Source: Pseudomonadota bacterium
Lineage (GTDB): Bacteria; Pseudomonadota; Alphaproteobacteria; Reyranellales; Reyranellaceae
Length of the DNA: 61,504 bases
Reading direction: 5' to 3'
NCBI GenBank assembly: GCA_018240745.1
Contig: JAFEFF010000186.1
Span: 1 to 61,504, forward strand
The notes beneath the pieces are model-generated. The model saw only the letters and a program-made list of their open reading frames with translations. It searched no databases and was not told where the DNA came from. The position numbers and the translations under genes were made by a program. Shown here piece by piece: positions 32,236-40,439 of the stretch. Position 1 is the stretch's first letter. Every line of letters starts with the position of its first letter.

Positions 32236-33105
32236 CTAGGCTGCCGGCAGCTCGAGGTCGAGCGTCGCCGTCCAGACCGGCATCGGCAGGGTTTCACGCG
32301 CAGCGAGGTTGGCCGGCAGGTCCTTTCGGTCGGCCGCCTTCTTGAACGGCAGCACGAGGCCGCCGCGCACGCCGAACACGGCGTCCTGCTCGAGATACTT
32401 GTCGTCGTCGGGGAAGAACTCGGTGATCAGCGGCTTCCGGCCCGGCGCATGGATGATCATGTGCAGGTGCGCCGGCCGCCAGGCGTGGCGGCCCAGCGCA
32501 CGCAGCATGTCGCCGGCCGGGCCGTCGTCCGGCACCGTGTAGGAGACCGGTCGCACCGTCGAGAACGCGAAGGTGCCGTCGTCGGCCACCGTGAGCCGCG
32601 CATGATAGTTGGTCGGGCTCTGCTTGGGATCCTGCTGGGCGTACAGACCGTTGCCCGAGTTCTGCCACAGCGCCAGGACCGTCCCCTTGGCCGGTGTGCC
32701 TTGGGCGTCGGCGATCCTGCCGCTCACCACCAGCGGCTCGCCGACCTGGCCCTTCCACAGGTCTCCGCCGTTGGGCAGCTCGGGCGCGCCTTCGATATGG
32801 AACGGGCCCAGCACGGACGAGGGCGTACCGGTCTTGGCCGCGTTCACCATGTCGACCAGCGACGACACGCCGAGCAGGTCGGAGAACAGGATGTATTCGT
32901 TGCGCTTGTCGTCGGTGAACTTCATCGCCCGGGTAAGCGCGTCGATCGCAGCGCCCCACTCGGCCTGGGTGAGGCTGTTCTCGCGCACGAAACTGTGCAG
33001 GTGGCCGGCCAGGCTCACCAGCAACTGGCGGGTGCGGGCCGAGGGCGCGTTCCTGGCATACTCGGCGAAGGCGTTGGTGATGGTCTCGGGCGTGAGGTTG
33101 CGCAT
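32236..33105 (-). CDS. Intradiol ring-cleavage dioxygenase (catechol/hydroxyquinol 1,2-dioxygenase type)
   Basis: The 289-residue protein has an N-terminal helical dimerisation domain of the catechol 1,2-dioxygenase family (ITNAFAEYARNAPSARTRQLL) and a catalytic beta-sandwich. Likely Fe(III) ligands are a Tyr in the VSYTVPDDGPAGD block and His residues in HAWRPAHLHMII, the counterpart of the family RPAHIH motif. GPFHIEGAP is the characteristic N-terminal catalytic segment. Such enzymes open aromatic diols to muconates or maleylacetate. No other degradation genes are adjacent, so the substrate is unclear. ATG 33105 shares one base with the GNAT stop (TGATG), implying coupled translation. Confidence 0.85.
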   Translation of the reverse strand: MRNLTPETITNAFAEYARNAPSARTRQLLVSLAGHLHSFVRENSLTQAEWGAAIDALTRAMKFTDDKRNEYILFSDLLGVSSLVDMVNAAKTGTPSSVLGPFHIEGAPELPNGGDLWKGQVGEPLVVSGRIADAQGTPAKGTVLALWQNSGNGLYAQQDPKQSPTNYHARLTVADDGTFAFSTVRPVSYTVPDDGPAGDMLRALGRHAWRPAHLHMIIHAPGRKPLITEFFPDDDKYLEQDAVFGVRGGLVLPFKKAADRKDLPANLAARETLPMPVWTATLDLELPAA

Positions 33106-33713
33106 CAGCGGCTCGCTCTCAACAGAGCATCGTAGTCGGCGCGCAGCAGGGCAAACAGCAGGTGGTCGGCCCACTGGCCGTTGATGCGCAGGTACTGCCG
33201 CGCCAGCCCTTCCTCGTGGAATCCGACCTTGGACAGCACCGCCTTGGAGGGCTCGTTGTGCGGCAGGCAGGCGGCCTCCAACCGGTGCAGGCGCAACTCG
33301 TCGAACACGAACGGCAGAGTGGCGCGCAGGGCGTCGGTCATCAGGCCCTGGCCGGCATAGGGCTGGCCCATCCAGTAGCCGACCGAGGCGGCCTGGGCGA
33401 CGCCGCGGCGGACGTTGCTGAGGTTGATGCCGCCGACCAGACGGCGCTTGTCGTTGAGGAATACGAACAGCCCGTACGCCTCGCCCGCCCGCCATTCGCG
33501 GATCTGCTGGCGAAGCCGGCGGCGGAAATGGTCGCGGCCCAGCGAATCGTCAGGCCAAGTCGGCTCCCATGGCGTCAGGAAAGCGCGGCTGCGGGCGCGC
33601 AATTCGGCCCATTCCGGCCAGTCTTCCATGGTGGGCGCCCGCAAAAACACCTTCCTGCCCTGGATGCGGGTCATTCCCGAAAGCGAGATCGGAACGTCGG
33701 CGAAGCGAAACAT
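33105..33713 (-). CDS. GNAT N-acetyltransferase, RimJ/RimL type
   Basis: The 202-residue protein matches ribosomal-protein-alanine acetyltransferases: RIQGRKVFLRAPTMEDWPEWAELR at the N terminus, LVGGINLSNVRRG, the acetyl-CoA loop YWMGQPYAGQGLMTDAL and the C-terminal LEAACLPHNEPSKAVLSKVGFHEEG. RimJ/RimL enzymes acetylate protein N termini, but paralogues act on small molecules. It is the first gene of a two-gene unit with the dioxygenase. Confidence 0.85.
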   Translation of the reverse strand: MFRFADVPISLSGMTRIQGRKVFLRAPTMEDWPEWAELRARSRAFLTPWEPTWPDDSLGRDHFRRRLRQQIREWRAGEAYGLFVFLNDKRRLVGGINLSNVRRGVAQAASVGYWMGQPYAGQGLMTDALRATLPFVFDELRLHRLEAACLPHNEPSKAVLSKVGFHEEGLARQYLRINGQWADHLLFALLRADYDALLRASR

Positions 33714-33840
33714 CGGTCCGGAAGTGTAGCCCTGTGCGCAGAATTGTTACATGTTTTCCATGAGTTGGCGTAAGATTTTACGCTAGTCGCGTCAATTCAG
33801 TGCCTTGAAAACAGCATCCCGACGTAAGAAGTTCCCCGCC

Positions 33841-34692
33841 ATGCAAGCCAGCGACAATCCCAGCGTCGGCCAGAAGGGCCGCTTCTACCTGACCAAGAAC
33901 ATCTGGGTCCCGCAGGAGCCGATCGAGAACTTCAACCTCCGCATGTCGGACATGATCCTGCGCCGCATGCCCAAGCTGCCGCTGGGCGGCGAGGAGGCCG
34001 TCCGGGCGTTCCCGGTACTGGGCGAGCTCAAGAAGAGCCACGACAAGATCAAGGCCGACCTGCAGTACCTGCTCGATCACCACGACGAAATTCCGGCGCT
34101 GCATGAGGTCCATCCGCGCGACCTGTTCGTGCCGGGCCGCGCCTGGCGCACCTTCCTGCTCAAGATTTGGGGCCACGAGATCAAGGAGAACACCGCGGCT
34201 GTGCCCGACACCTACGAGGCGATCTCGCGCATCCCCGGCGTGCACACCGCCCTGTTTTCGATCCTGCAGGGCGGCGCCGAGATCACCCCGCACCGCGGAT
34301 CGGCGGCAGGCGTGATCCGCTTCCACTATCCGCTGATCGTGCCGACGACACCGGAGGATTGCTGGATCGAGCTCGGCGGCCACCACTTCTTCTGGGAGGA
34401 AGGCGTGCCGCTGGTGTTCGACGACACGCGCGAGCACTGGGTCAAGAATCAGACAACGGAAACGCGCGTCGTGCTGATCATCGACTTCGATGCCAACATG
34501 CCGTTCCCGGTGAACCTCTACACCGCGCTGCGCTACAACCTGATCCGCCATTCCAGCGAGGTGACGGCGGTCCGCCAGCGCGCTGCGATCGGCGTACCGC
34601 CGCGCGCGAAGTCGGCCCCCCCGGCGGTCTCGCAGGGCGTCATCAGCATGGCGAGCCACACCACCACCCCGGTCGCGGCCGACAAGAAATAA
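33841..34692 (+). CDS. Aspartyl/asparaginyl beta-hydroxylase-family dioxygenase
   Basis: The 283-residue protein belongs to the Asp_Arg_Hydrox family of Fe(II)/2-oxoglutarate enzymes, which includes lipid A hydroxylase LpxO. The HxD-like iron site and 2OG-binding residues lie in ILQGGAEITPHRGSAAGVIRFHYPL and in DDTREHWVKNQTTETRVVLIIDF. Substrate could be a protein side chain or a lipid A acyl chain. There is no clear membrane helix. ATG 33841 has AGAAG 9 nt upstream; a TTG 36 nt earlier is possible. Its stop abuts a long palindrome. Confidence 0.8.
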   Translation: MQASDNPSVGQKGRFYLTKNIWVPQEPIENFNLRMSDMILRRMPKLPLGGEEAVRAFPVLGELKKSHDKIKADLQYLLDHHDEIPALHEVHPRDLFVPGRAWRTFLLKIWGHEIKENTAAVPDTYEAISRIPGVHTALFSILQGGAEITPHRGSAAGVIRFHYPLIVPTTPEDCWIELGGHHFFWEEGVPLVFDDTREHWVKNQTTETRVVLIIDFDANMPFPVNLYTALRYNLIRHSSEVTAVRQRAAIGVPPRAKSAPPAVSQGVISMASHTTTPVAADKK

Positions 34693-34694
34693 CC

Positions 34695-34778
34695 TCATCG
34701 GACCGCGCTACCCCAGTGGCGCTCATGGATTGTTGTACGAACGAGGATGAGCGCCACTGGGGTGGCTCGGTCCGATGA
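34695..34778. repeat. Long palindrome filling the gap between convergent genes
   Basis: Arms of 32 bp (34695-34726 and 34747-34778) match at 30 positions with a 20-nt loop. The element occupies the whole space between the hydroxylase stop (34692) and the M16 peptidase stop (34779). It would form a very strong hairpin in both transcripts, so a bidirectional terminator or RNA-stabilising element is likely, although T-runs are lacking. Confidence 0.8.
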
Positions 34779-36047
34779 TTACGCTGCCAAACGAGCGGCG
34801 ATCCTCTCCAGAGATTCGAGCTCCTCGATCGGCCCCAGCGCGGCGAGCGTCAGCGTGCCCTGCAGCAACCGCCGCGCGACGCTGCGCACCGCCTCCTGGT
34901 CGACCGCCTCGATACGGGAGACGATCTCGGCGTAGGGGATCGGCCGGCCGTGGATCAGCAGGTGGCGCGCAGCCTGCTCGCAGCGCGAGCCGCTCGATTC
35001 GAGCGCCATCAGCGTACCGGCCTTGATCTGGTTGCGGGCGCGGATCAGCTCCTGCTCGCTGAGCGAATCGGCGACACCGGCGAATTCCTCGCAGACGACC
35101 GGGACCAGCTCGGCGAGATCCTCCTCGCCCGTGCCGGCATAGATGCCGAACAGGCCGCCGTCGGCATAGGCCGCATTGAAGCAATGAATCCCGTAGACCA
35201 GCCCGCGCTCCTCGCGGATGCGCTGGAACAGGCGCGAGGACATGCCGCCGCCGAACAGCGTCGCATAGACCGCGGTCGCGTAGTAGTCGGGATCGCGATA
35301 GCCGATGCCGCGGCAGCCGAGCACCAGATGGACCTGCTCAAGCGTGCGCACCTCGCGGCCGTCGCCGCCGACATAGGCGAGCGGAGCCGGCGTCCCGGCA
35401 TTGGCCGGCGTGCGCGGCACCGAGCCGAAATGCTTCTCCGCCAGCTCGACGATCTGGTCGTGCTGCACGCGGCCGGCGGCCGACAGCACCATGTTCGAAG
35501 CCGTGTAGTGGCGCGCCAGGAAGCCGAACAAATCATCGCGTCCAATCGCCTCGACCGAGTCGGCGGTGCCCAGCACCGGCCGCCCGAGCGGCTGGTCGGG
35601 CAGCGCGGTCTCCTGGAACTGGTCGAAGATCAGGTCGTCGGGTGTGTCGAGCGCCTGGCCGATCTCCTGCAGGATCACGCCACGCTCGCGCTGCAGCTCG
35701 TCGGGATCGAACACCGAGTTGCGCAGGATGTCGGCCACCATCTCGACGCCGAGGCCCACGTCCTCCTTCAGCACCGAGGCGTGGTAGGCGGTGATCTCCC
35801 GGCCGGTGTAGGCGTTCAGGCTGCCGCCGACATTCTCGATCTCCTCGGCGATGGCGCGCGCCGAGCGAGTCCTGGTGCCCTTGAAGGCCATGTGTTCCAG
35901 CATGTGCGCCATGCCATTGAGCTCGGCCGATTCATGCCGCGTACCGCAGGCGACCCAGATGCCGAGCGAGGCGGATTCGACCTCCGGCATCTCGTCGACC
36001 GCGACACGCAAGCCGTTCGCCAGCGTGGTGACCTTGACCTCGCTCAT
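34779..36047 (-). CDS. M16-family zinc metallopeptidase (processing peptidase-like)
   Basis: The 422-residue protein has the inverted zinc motif HXXEH as His48-Met-Leu-Glu51-His52 in AHMLEHMAFKGT, with the downstream third ligand likely in ERGVILQEI. The C-terminal half carries FGGGMSSRLFQRIREERGLVY, the typical substrate-binding R/Y region. This single-domain, roughly 420-aa architecture is close to mitochondrial processing peptidase beta and bacterial homologues. The role is probably peptide turnover. ATG 36047 overlaps the thrC stop (ATGA); thrC-M16 adjacency is common in alphaproteobacteria. Confidence 0.93.
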   Translation of the reverse strand: MSEVKVTTLANGLRVAVDEMPEVESASLGIWVACGTRHESAELNGMAHMLEHMAFKGTRTRSARAIAEEIENVGGSLNAYTGREITAYHASVLKEDVGLGVEMVADILRNSVFDPDELQRERGVILQEIGQALDTPDDLIFDQFQETALPDQPLGRPVLGTADSVEAIGRDDLFGFLARHYTASNMVLSAAGRVQHDQIVELAEKHFGSVPRTPANAGTPAPLAYVGGDGREVRTLEQVHLVLGCRGIGYRDPDYYATAVYATLFGGGMSSRLFQRIREERGLVYGIHCFNAAYADGGLFGIYAGTGEEDLAELVPVVCEEFAGVADSLSEQELIRARNQIKAGTLMALESSGSRCEQAARHLLIHGRPIPYAEIVSRIEAVDQEAVRSVARRLLQGTLTLAALGPIEELESLERIAARLAA

Positions 36048-37489
36048 ATGCGCACCCGCATCGGCTGCTCCCGGGCGGCCATGCGATCATCGATCAGCTC
36101 CTTCAGCGCCGCGATGTCGTTCGGCAGGCCGTCGACCCGCTCGGTGCGCTGGAACAGGTCGGCCAGCCGCGGCGGCAAGGCCGGTCGCTCGCCGGTCGCC
36201 TTCTGCACCGCGTCGGGGAACTTGGCGGGATGCGCTGTTGCCAGCACCACCATCGGTATCCTGGGGTCGCGCCGATGATGCTGCGCCACGGCATAGCCGA
36301 CGGCAGTGTGTGGATCGAGCGTCTCGCCATAGCGCTTGCGGCAGTCGGCGATGGCGGCGAGCGTGCCCGCATCGTCCAGCCGGCCGGCATCGAACACTTC
36401 ACGCACGCCGCCGAGCGCATTCGCGCCGACCTTCAGCGTGCCGGTACTGCGAAAGGCGGTCATCGCGTCGGCCAGCGTCCTGCCGTCGCGGCCATAAAGA
36501 TCGAACAGCAGGCGCTCGAAGTTGCTCGAAATCTGGATATCCATGCTCGGGCTGTAGGTCGGCACGACGTCCGAGATGGTCATCGCGCCCGTCTCGAGGA
36601 AGCGTGCCAGAATGTCGTTGGTGTTGGTCGCGACCACGAGATGCGACACCGGCAGGCCCATCTGCTTCGCAGCGTAGCCGGCATAGACGTTTCCGAAGTT
36701 GCCGCTCGGCACGGTGAAGGCCACCGGCACGTCCGGCGCGCCGAGCTTCAGCGCCGCCCAGAAGTAATAGACGATCTGCGCCATCACCCGCGCGAAGTTG
36801 ATCGAGTTCACGGCGGTCAGCGCGTGACGATCCCGGAACGCCAAATCGTTGAAGCAGGCCTTGGCCAGATCCTGGCAGTCGTCGAACGTGCCCTGGATGG
36901 CAATGTTGTGGACGTTGGGCGCCAGCACCGTCGTCATCTGCCGGCGCTGCACCTCGCTCACCCGGCCGCGCGGATGGAGCATGAAGATGTCGATGCTGCG
37001 CCGGTCGCGCACCGCCTCGATCGCCGCCGAGCCGGTGTCGCCCGACGTCGCGCCGACGATGGTCGCGTGGTGGCCGCGCTGGAGCAGCGTGTGGTCGAGC
37101 ATCAGGCCGAGCAGCTGCAACGCCACATCCTTGAAGGCGAGCGTCGGACCGTGAAACAGCTCGAGCAGATGCAGGTTGCCGTCGAGCGACTTCAGCGGCG
37201 CCACGTCGGCCGCGTCGAACGAGGCGTAAGCCTCGGCGATCAGCCGGCGGAAGGTCATCTCGTCGAAGGCGCCGCCGACGAACGGCTGCATCACGCGATA
37301 GGCGACCTCGCGATAGGGCTTGCCCTTCATCGCCGCAATGTCGGCCGTAGAGAGCTGCGGCCACTCGGCCGGCAGGTAGAGGCCGCCATCGCGCGCCAGG
37401 CCTGCGAGCATGACGTCCTCGAAGCCGAGCGGTGCCGGGCTCCCCCCGGCTCCCAGGGCCGAGCCGTGGCGGGTGCTGATGTAGTTCAT
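36044..37489 (-). CDS. thrC: Threonine synthase
   Basis: ThrC converts O-phosphohomoserine to threonine with PLP. The 481-residue protein has the PLP lysine Lys120 in HGPTLAFKDVALQL, VGATSGDTGSAAIEA for phosphate binding, and VPSGNFGNVYAGYAAKQMGLP. Its length and N-terminal STRHGSA segment match the longer class of threonine synthases. ATG 37489 is chosen because it gives the conserved MNYISTRG-like start; a longer frame begins 33 nt upstream. It overlaps the M16 gene downstream. Confidence 0.96.
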   Translation of the reverse strand: MNYISTRHGSALGAGGSPAPLGFEDVMLAGLARDGGLYLPAEWPQLSTADIAAMKGKPYREVAYRVMQPFVGGAFDEMTFRRLIAEAYASFDAADVAPLKSLDGNLHLLELFHGPTLAFKDVALQLLGLMLDHTLLQRGHHATIVGATSGDTGSAAIEAVRDRRSIDIFMLHPRGRVSEVQRRQMTTVLAPNVHNIAIQGTFDDCQDLAKACFNDLAFRDRHALTAVNSINFARVMAQIVYYFWAALKLGAPDVPVAFTVPSGNFGNVYAGYAAKQMGLPVSHLVVATNTNDILARFLETGAMTISDVVPTYSPSMDIQISSNFERLLFDLYGRDGRTLADAMTAFRSTGTLKVGANALGGVREVFDAGRLDDAGTLAAIADCRKRYGETLDPHTAVGYAVAQHHRRDPRIPMVVLATAHPAKFPDAVQKATGERPALPPRLADLFQRTERVDGLPNDIAALKELIDDRMAAREQPMRVRI

Positions 37490-37496
37490 TGCGGGT

Positions 37497-37748
37497 TCAG
37501 GCGACCTGCTTGCAGGCCGCATGGTCCTTCTTCACGCGCTTGGTCGAGGCCGGGTACTTGGCCAGCATGCGCTCGGGCCGGGTCGGCCGCTTCACCAGGT
37601 CGCCGCCGCAGTTGGGGCAGGCGCCGCCCAGGCGGCCGTTGGCGCAGTCGGCGCAGAACGTGCATTCGAACGTGCAGATCAGCGCGTCAGGAGCGCCGTT
37701 CGGCAGATCCTTGTCACAGCATTCGCAGTTGGGGCGAAGGTCGAGCAT
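37497..37748 (-). CDS. DUF1272 cysteine-rich small protein
   Basis: The 83-residue protein begins MLDLRPNCECCDKDLPN and has CTFECTFCADCANGRLGGACPNCGGDL, giving about ten cysteines arranged as zinc-ribbon pairs. This matches the DUF1272 family; no function is established. It lies 10 nt after the M32 peptidase stop and 7 nt before thrC, so it is in the same run of genes. Confidence 0.88.
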   Translation of the reverse strand: MLDLRPNCECCDKDLPNGAPDALICTFECTFCADCANGRLGGACPNCGGDLVKRPTRPERMLAKYPASTKRVKKDHAACKQVA

Positions 37749-37758
37749 GGCCTTTCTC

Positions 37759-39261
37759 TTACGCTGTCAGATAGCGGCTTTCCAGATGGGCCTTGAAGGC
37801 GGCCGTGCCGAGGGGCGACCCGGTGGCCTGCGACAGGATCGTATCCGTATCGGCGAGCGAGCCTTTGCCGTGCACATTGGTACGAAGCCAGGCCAGCAAG
37901 GGGGCGAAATCGCCCTTGCCGATCGAGCCCATCAAGTCCGGCACGGCCTTGCGCACCGCCGCAAAGAGCTGCGCCGCCGCCAGCGCCCCCAGGGTATAGG
38001 TCGGGAAGTAGCCCCACGCGCCGTCCGGCCAATGGATGTCTTGCAGGCAACCGACCGCGTCGTTGGGCGGCACGATGCCCAGCAGTTCCTTCATGCCGTC
38101 GTTCCAGGCCGCCGGCAAATCCGCGAGCGCCAGGTCGCCCGCCAGCACCGCGCGCTCGAGCCGATAGCGCAGCATAATGTGGAGCGGATACGTCACCTCG
38201 TCGGCGTCGACGCGGATGAAGCCCGGCTCGACGCGCGTGTAGATGCGATGGATGTTGCCGGCTTCCCATGCCGGGCCCGATTTGCCGAACGCCTCGCGTA
38301 TCCGCGCAGCAGCGAAGGCCACGAACGCATCGGAGCGGCACGCCTGCATCTCCATCAGCAGCGACTGGCTCTCGTGCAGCACCATGCCGCGCGCATTGCC
38401 GACCGGCTGGCGGCGCCAGTCACGCGGCCGACCGGCCTCGTACAGCGCATGGCCGGTCTCATGCACCACGCCCATCAGGGCGCGGGTGAAATCGGCTTCG
38501 TCGTAGCGCGTGGTGATGCGCACATCGTCGGCGGTGCCGCCGGTGAAGGGATGTGCCGAGACGTCGAGCCGGCCGTGATGGAAGTCGAAGCCCAGCGCGC
38601 CCGCCATCTCGAGGCCGAGCTTGCGCTGCGCCTCGACCGGAAACGGGCCATCGAGCGGTAGCTCCGCACCCCTCTGCTTCTGGCGCTCCATCACCCGCGG
38701 CAGCATCGCCGGCAGGAAGGCCTCGAGCTCGCCGAACAGCGTGTCGATGCGCTGGCATCGGCCGCCCGGCTCGTACTCGTCGAGCAGCGCATCGTATAGC
38801 GACAGCCCGAGCGCGGCGGCCTTGGCCTCGCCGACCCGCTTGGCGATGGTCACGACCTCTGTGAGCGTCGGCAGCAGGGCCTTGTAGTCGGCGTTCCTCC
38901 TGGCCTCGCGCCACACCATCTCGCAGGCCGACGAGGCGCGCGCACGGGCCTCGACGAGGTCCGCCGGCAGCGCGTTGTCGTGGATCCAGGCGTGGCGCAT
39001 CTCGCGCAGGTTGGCAGCGCGCCACGGATCGAGGCCGGCCTTGCCGCCCTCGGCGCGCGACAGCAGCTCCGCCATGTCGGGCGCGGTCATCATGCCGTGG
39101 GCGATCACGCCCAGCGTCGCGAGCTGGTCGGCGCGGTCCTCGCTCGCGCCGTCCGGCATCATGGTCGAGCGGTCCCAGTTGAGGATCGCGCCGGCGCGAC
39201 TCACCGCGCTCATGCGGGCGAAGCGGCGCTCCAGCTCGGCATAGGGATCGTTGGCGATCAT
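37759..39261 (-). CDS. Carboxypeptidase M32 (thermostable carboxypeptidase Taq type)
   Basis: The 500-residue metallocarboxypeptidase has the zinc motif HETGH at 267-271 and the third ligand in HESQSLLMEMQ. The N-terminal helical WDRSTMMPDGASEDRADQLA block and the conserved IHRIYTRVEPGFIRVDADEVTYPLHI region are typical. M32 enzymes trim residues from peptide C termini in the cytoplasm. The ATG overlaps the surf1 stop (ATGA), attaching it to the cytochrome oxidase operon. Confidence 0.94.
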   Translation of the reverse strand: MIANDPYAELERRFARMSAVSRAGAILNWDRSTMMPDGASEDRADQLATLGVIAHGMMTAPDMAELLSRAEGGKAGLDPWRAANLREMRHAWIHDNALPADLVEARARASSACEMVWREARRNADYKALLPTLTEVVTIAKRVGEAKAAALGLSLYDALLDEYEPGGRCQRIDTLFGELEAFLPAMLPRVMERQKQRGAELPLDGPFPVEAQRKLGLEMAGALGFDFHHGRLDVSAHPFTGGTADDVRITTRYDEADFTRALMGVVHETGHALYEAGRPRDWRRQPVGNARGMVLHESQSLLMEMQACRSDAFVAFAAARIREAFGKSGPAWEAGNIHRIYTRVEPGFIRVDADEVTYPLHIMLRYRLERAVLAGDLALADLPAAWNDGMKELLGIVPPNDAVGCLQDIHWPDGAWGYFPTYTLGALAAAQLFAAVRKAVPDLMGSIGKGDFAPLLAWLRTNVHGKGSLADTDTILSQATGSPLGTAAFKAHLESRYLTA

Positions 39262-40010
39262 GCTTTCTTGACCTTGGTGCGGCCGTTCACCGTCAGCCGC
39301 CCGTTCTCCCAGTGGTAGGAGAGATACACGCCGATTCCCGCCACCGCGATCAGGAACCAGGTGATGGCGTACTGCAGGTGGTCGTTGGGAATGTCGAGCC
39401 GGGTCTGTCCGCCGATCGGCAGGCCGCCGGGATTGGGCGTCGCGTCAGCCTCGAGGAAGAAGCTGTCGAGCACCGGGTCGGGCTTGCCTCCCGCCATCTC
39501 GCGCATCAGCGGCACGTCGACATGGAACCAGAAGTCCCTTGCCGGGTCGTTGTCGGGGGCGAAGTACCGCTTCACCTGGCTGCGCCGCACGATGCCGGTC
39601 AGCTCGACCCGGCCGCTCGGCTGCCCGGCGGCCCGCGTCTTCGGGTCCTTCTTCTCCGACGGGACAAAGCCGCGGTCGAACAGCACGATCGTGCCGTCGT
39701 CGGTTCTGAGCGGCGTCACGACCTGGAGGCCGACATCGTCCTTCAGGCTGCGCGCTGCGAGATAGTATTCCCTGTCGTTGAGCAGCGTGCCGGCAATGCG
39801 CACGCGGCCATACTCCCAACGCAACGGATCGCCCTTGATCAGCTCGTCGAACGGCATCGGCGTCGCCGCCTGATTGTGAGCGATGCGATCGAGGATGCCC
39901 CACTTCCACTCCCGCCGTTCCATCTGCCAGGCGGAGAGGCCGAGCGCGAACACCACGATCGGCAGCATCATCGCGGTGGGCCAGAACAGCGGCCGCAGCT
40001 TGAACATCAT
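39258..40010 (-). CDS. surf1: SURF1-family cytochrome oxidase assembly protein
   Basis: SURF1 proteins assist heme a insertion into cytochrome c oxidase subunit I. The 250-residue product has the expected layout of one transmembrane helix near each end (about 12-30 and 216-235) flanking a periplasmic domain with LSAWQMERREWKWGILDRI and VLFDRGFVPSEKK. The start ATGATG at 40010 overlaps the DUF983 stop. It lies in the oxidase operon, as usual in alphaproteobacteria. Confidence 0.9.
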   Translation of the reverse strand: MMFKLRPLFWPTAMMLPIVVFALGLSAWQMERREWKWGILDRIAHNQAATPMPFDELIKGDPLRWEYGRVRIAGTLLNDREYYLAARSLKDDVGLQVVTPLRTDDGTIVLFDRGFVPSEKKDPKTRAAGQPSGRVELTGIVRRSQVKRYFAPDNDPARDFWFHVDVPLMREMAGGKPDPVLDSFFLEADATPNPGGLPIGGQTRLDIPNDHLQYAITWFLIAVAGIGVYLSYHWENGRLTVNGRTKVKKA

Positions 40011-40369
40011 TCCTCCAGCGCGGTCGAGCGGTGGACGTATTGCTGGTTGATCAGCAGCGCCTTGAGCAGCCGGAGCAGCCACACCGCCGCCGCTATGCTG
40101 AACGGCACCCACAGGGCGACGTGCACCCACCACGGCGGCTCGAAGCGGAACTCGACCCAGAAGACCAGCATCATCATGACAGCGCCCAGTCCCAGGATCA
40201 CGAACACTGCCGGCCCGTCGCCCGCGTCGTGCGCGCGCAGGTCGAGGCCGCACACGGGGCAGCGCTCGACGACCGTCAACAGGCCGCGGAACAGCTTGCC
40301 CCGGCCGCAGCGTGGGCAGACTCCGCGCAGGGCGACGTTGATCGGCGACGGTTGGGGCCAGTTGGACAG
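40007..40369 (-). CDS. DUF983 membrane protein (possible CTG start)
   Basis: The protein has a zinc-ribbon-like start (RGVCPRCGRGKLFRG followed by ERCPVCGLDL) and two transmembrane segments (about 55-75 and 80-100), which is the DUF983 family found in aa3-oxidase operons. The in-frame ATG at 40423 would place the start before a transcription terminator, which is unlikely. A strong GGAGGAGAT lies 5 nt before CTG 40369, giving 120 residues starting LSNWPQPSP. The start is therefore unresolved. Function is unknown; context suggests oxidase assembly. Confidence 0.75.
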   Translation of the reverse strand: MSNWPQPSPINVALRGVCPRCGRGKLFRGLLTVVERCPVCGLDLRAHDAGDGPAVFVILGLGAVMMMLVFWVEFRFEPPWWVHVALWVPFSIAAAVWLLRLLKALLINQQYVHRSTALEE

Positions 40370-40382
40370 GGGTATCTCCTCC

Positions 40383-40415
40383 AAAAGACAAACCGCCGGG
40401 ACATGCCCGGCGGTT
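40383..40415 (-). terminator. Terminator/attenuator between ctaE and DUF983
   Basis: On the minus strand a perfect 10-bp stem AACCGCCGGG/CCCGGCGGTT with a 5-nt loop is followed by TTTGTCTTTT. It lies 25 nt after the ctaE stop and just before the DUF983 ribosome site. It should reduce transcription of the assembly genes relative to the structural subunits. Confidence 0.82.
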
Positions 40416-40439
40416 GCAATCATAGCGCTTCTGCCGCGG

